The position numbers and the translations under genes are program-made. A stretch of DNA of 6,559 nt from JBNJGT01 sp964473285 (GTDB lineage Archaea > Nanobdellota > Nanobdellia > Woesearchaeales > JACJVW01), in contig CAYYOI010000070.1 of assembly GCA_964473285.1 (NCBI GenBank), positions 1-6,559 of the forward strand, written 5' to 3'. The notes under the pieces are model-generated. The model ran no database searches, had not been told where the DNA came from, and saw only the letters and a program-made list of their open reading frames with translations. Of the stretch, positions 5,572-6,559 are shown one piece after another (the first letter of the stretch is position 1; every line of letters begins with the position of its first letter).

Positions 5572-6435
5572 TTATGGATAAAGGTATAGCCTTTCTTCTG
5601 AGATAACTTCTGGAGTTACGAACTCAGTAAGTGTTGGTGTCCCAATCTTTGGAATGAAGTTTATTCTTACTTCCTCATCCTCAGTGACTTCCTTTGGTGC
5701 TTCAAAGTAAACCTTCACAACATCTCCACGCTGTAGGTTTCCGGTCACATTGTTCGGACCAACTTGCAGATATTCCACAGTGAAAACTCCTTCACCATAG
5801 TCTTGTGGCCTGATGGTTGCACTTTGTACACTATCTGAAGCGTTACATTCTGCAGTGACTTGTCGGATAACATCATTTGTTGTCATGTCCGCAGAAGTGA
5901 ATTCTCCTCCGCTACAGGCACCAAGTACAATATCTGTACCATTTGAAAGATTCATAACAAGATCTGCACCTGCCTGTCCTCCGGATACCATATCAGCTGA
6001 ACCATCAAGGTCATAATCATTGTTCAAAGACTCAAATTCAGTACCATTATAATCTACTGAATCTTCGCTCCAGCTCATATAGCCGTCAGGTCCCCATTCT
6101 GTGGAAGTACCGCCATATTGCATTGAAACAGTCCTGTCATAAGTATTCATTGTCAAGAGCACTTGGCTAAGCTTTATTGGTTCTGAACCAGGAGCAAGTT
6201 TCAGGATCTCAGTAAAGTGCCTGAGTGTTCCTTGTGAACCGTCTGTTGCTGATACCTCTACTACACGAACGTTGGTTGCGATCTGGCTTTTTGCCTGGTC
6301 ACCTGTTGTAAGCGCTTTTTCTTGCAAGGACCCTGATGTCTGTATCAAAACTCCTGCCGCAATAGCTGCAACTAACAACAGTGATATAAATATGATCAAC
6401 GTTCCAATTCCCATTTCTCCTTTTTTCTGAAACAT
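5572..6435 (-). CDS. Archaellin (archaeal flagellin)
   Basis: Structural subunit of the archaellum filament, which is assembled outside the cell from the base. The N-terminus is diagnostic: a six-residue class III leader MFQKKG, a likely FlaK/PibD cleavage before Glu7, then EMGIGTLIIFISLLLVAAIAAGVLIQTSG, the conserved hydrophobic helix that packs in the filament core. The rest is a beta-rich outer domain, and 287 residues is normal for archaellins. Five N-glycosylation sequons are visible (N130, N162, N165, N198, N229), as expected for glycosylated archaellins. There are two cysteines (174, 197). DYDLDGSAD (140-148) fits a calcium-loop pattern. A strong Shine-Dalgarno GAGGTGA lies 4 bases before the ATG and a BRE/TATA element further upstream. 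A small membrane ORF follows after 3 bases. No other archaellum genes (FlaC-J) are in the window. Confidence 0.93.
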   Translation of the reverse strand: MFQKKGEMGIGTLIIFISLLLVAAIAAGVLIQTSGSLQEKALTTGDQAKSQIATNVRVVEVSATDGSQGTLRHFTEILKLAPGSEPIKLSQVLLTMNTYDRTVSMQYGGTSTEWGPDGYMSWSEDSVDYNGTEFESLNNDYDLDGSADMVSGGQAGADLVMNLSNGTDIVLGACSGGEFTSADMTTNDVIRQVTAECNASDSVQSATIRPQDYGEGVFTVEYLQVGPNNVTGNLQRGDVVKVYFEAPKEVTEDEEVRINFIPKIGTPTLTEFVTPEVISEERLYLYP

Positions 6436-6439
6436 GTAT

Positions 6440-6446
6440 TCACCTC
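6440..6446 (-). promoter_or_regulatory. Shine-Dalgarno of archaellin
   Basis: Minus-strand GAGGTGA matches the archaeal 16S anti-Shine-Dalgarno and is followed by a 4-base spacer to the ATG at 6435. It fixes the archaellin start. It is the only strong Shine-Dalgarno that I see directly in front of a start codon in the window. Confidence 0.88.
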
Positions 6447-6485
6447 AAACCCTATTTGGTTATAGTATACTTTTTAGTAGACTCC

Positions 6486-6500
6486 TATTTAAATGTTTCG
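6486..6500 (-). promoter_or_regulatory. BRE/TATA promoter of archaellin
   Basis: On the minus strand CGAAACA is followed by TTTAAATA (6486-6493). With the usual 26-base spacing transcription would start near 6463, leaving a leader of about 28 bases that holds the Shine-Dalgarno. A second A/T-rich tract (6461-6469) is closer to the gene but would leave almost no leader. Confidence 0.7.
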
Positions 6501-6510
6501 ATTAAATCGA
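6498..6510. promoter_or_regulatory. 13-base palindrome next to the archaellin BRE
   Basis: TCGATTAAATCGA is a perfect palindrome around a single central A. It overlaps the upstream edge of the archaellin BRE by about three bases, where a bound dimeric regulator would affect TFB. No second copy is seen in the window, so an operator role is only a suggestion. Confidence 0.35.
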
Positions 6511-6518
6511 GTTTTTCT

Positions 6519-6549
6519 AAAAAATCTGCTTTAGGCTTCCAGCCTAAGG
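6519..6549 (-). terminator. Hairpin plus T-run, possible end of an upstream minus-strand gene
   Basis: TTAGGCT (6531-6537) and AGCCTAA (6541-6547) form a 7-bp stem with a 3-base loop, extended by a G-T and a C-G pair. On the minus strand the stem is followed after about four bases by six T (6524-6519). This looks like a terminator for a gene lying to the right of the window and read toward archaellin. Archaeal termination depends mainly on the T-run, so the hairpin need not matter. Confidence 0.4.
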
Positions 6550-6559
6550 AAAGTTAGCA

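Noticed and set aside
5813..6016. Plus-strand open frame inside archaellin
   Set aside because: It is antisense to a well supported archaellin coding region and shows no start signal or family resemblance.

Overview
The window reads as a piece of an archaeal chromosome. It has an archaellin with a class III signal peptide, a short archaeal-type adenylosuccinate synthetase, a geranylgeranyl-type polyprenyl synthase of the kind needed for ether lipids, and textbook archaeal BRE/TATA promoters placed for leaderless transcription. Frequent ATA and AGA/AGG codons fit this. The lineage cannot be fixed from the window; a euryarchaeal or DPANN-type organism with archaella is an inference.

Layout: 1 to about 840 (+) is a decayed ureohydrolase (arginase/agmatinase family) reading frame with three stops and one frame change. 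On the minus strand, a polyprenyl synthase (827-1789) follows a PurA-family gene (1812-2933) by 22 bases. A 72-base divergent promoter region (2934-3005) separates PurA from an intact agmatinase-type gene (3006-3857, +). A Dus-family tRNA-dihydrouridine synthase (3879-4751, +) and a membrane-anchored transglutaminase-like protein (4733-5356, +) follow, overlapping by 19 bases. Convergent to these is an archaellin gene (5572-6435, -) followed after 3 bases by an unrecognised two-helix membrane protein (5350-5568, -). The right edge carries the archaellin promoter, a 13-base palindrome and a hairpin plus T-run that may end an upstream minus-strand gene outside the window.

The gene set is mostly housekeeping: purine synthesis, isoprenoid lipid synthesis, polyamine metabolism and tRNA modification, plus a surface/motility cluster at the right. 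The observation most worth a second look is in the PurA-family protein. The invariant catalytic Asp of the GDEGKGK loop is Ser (Ser12), a substitution I associate with phage PurZ (2-aminoadenylosuccinate synthetase), although the Asp that reads GTP in PurA is kept. The promoters are also informative: purA, speB and dus all have TATA boxes centred about 26 bases before their start codons and no Shine-Dalgarno, whereas archaellin has a leader with a strong GAGGTGA.
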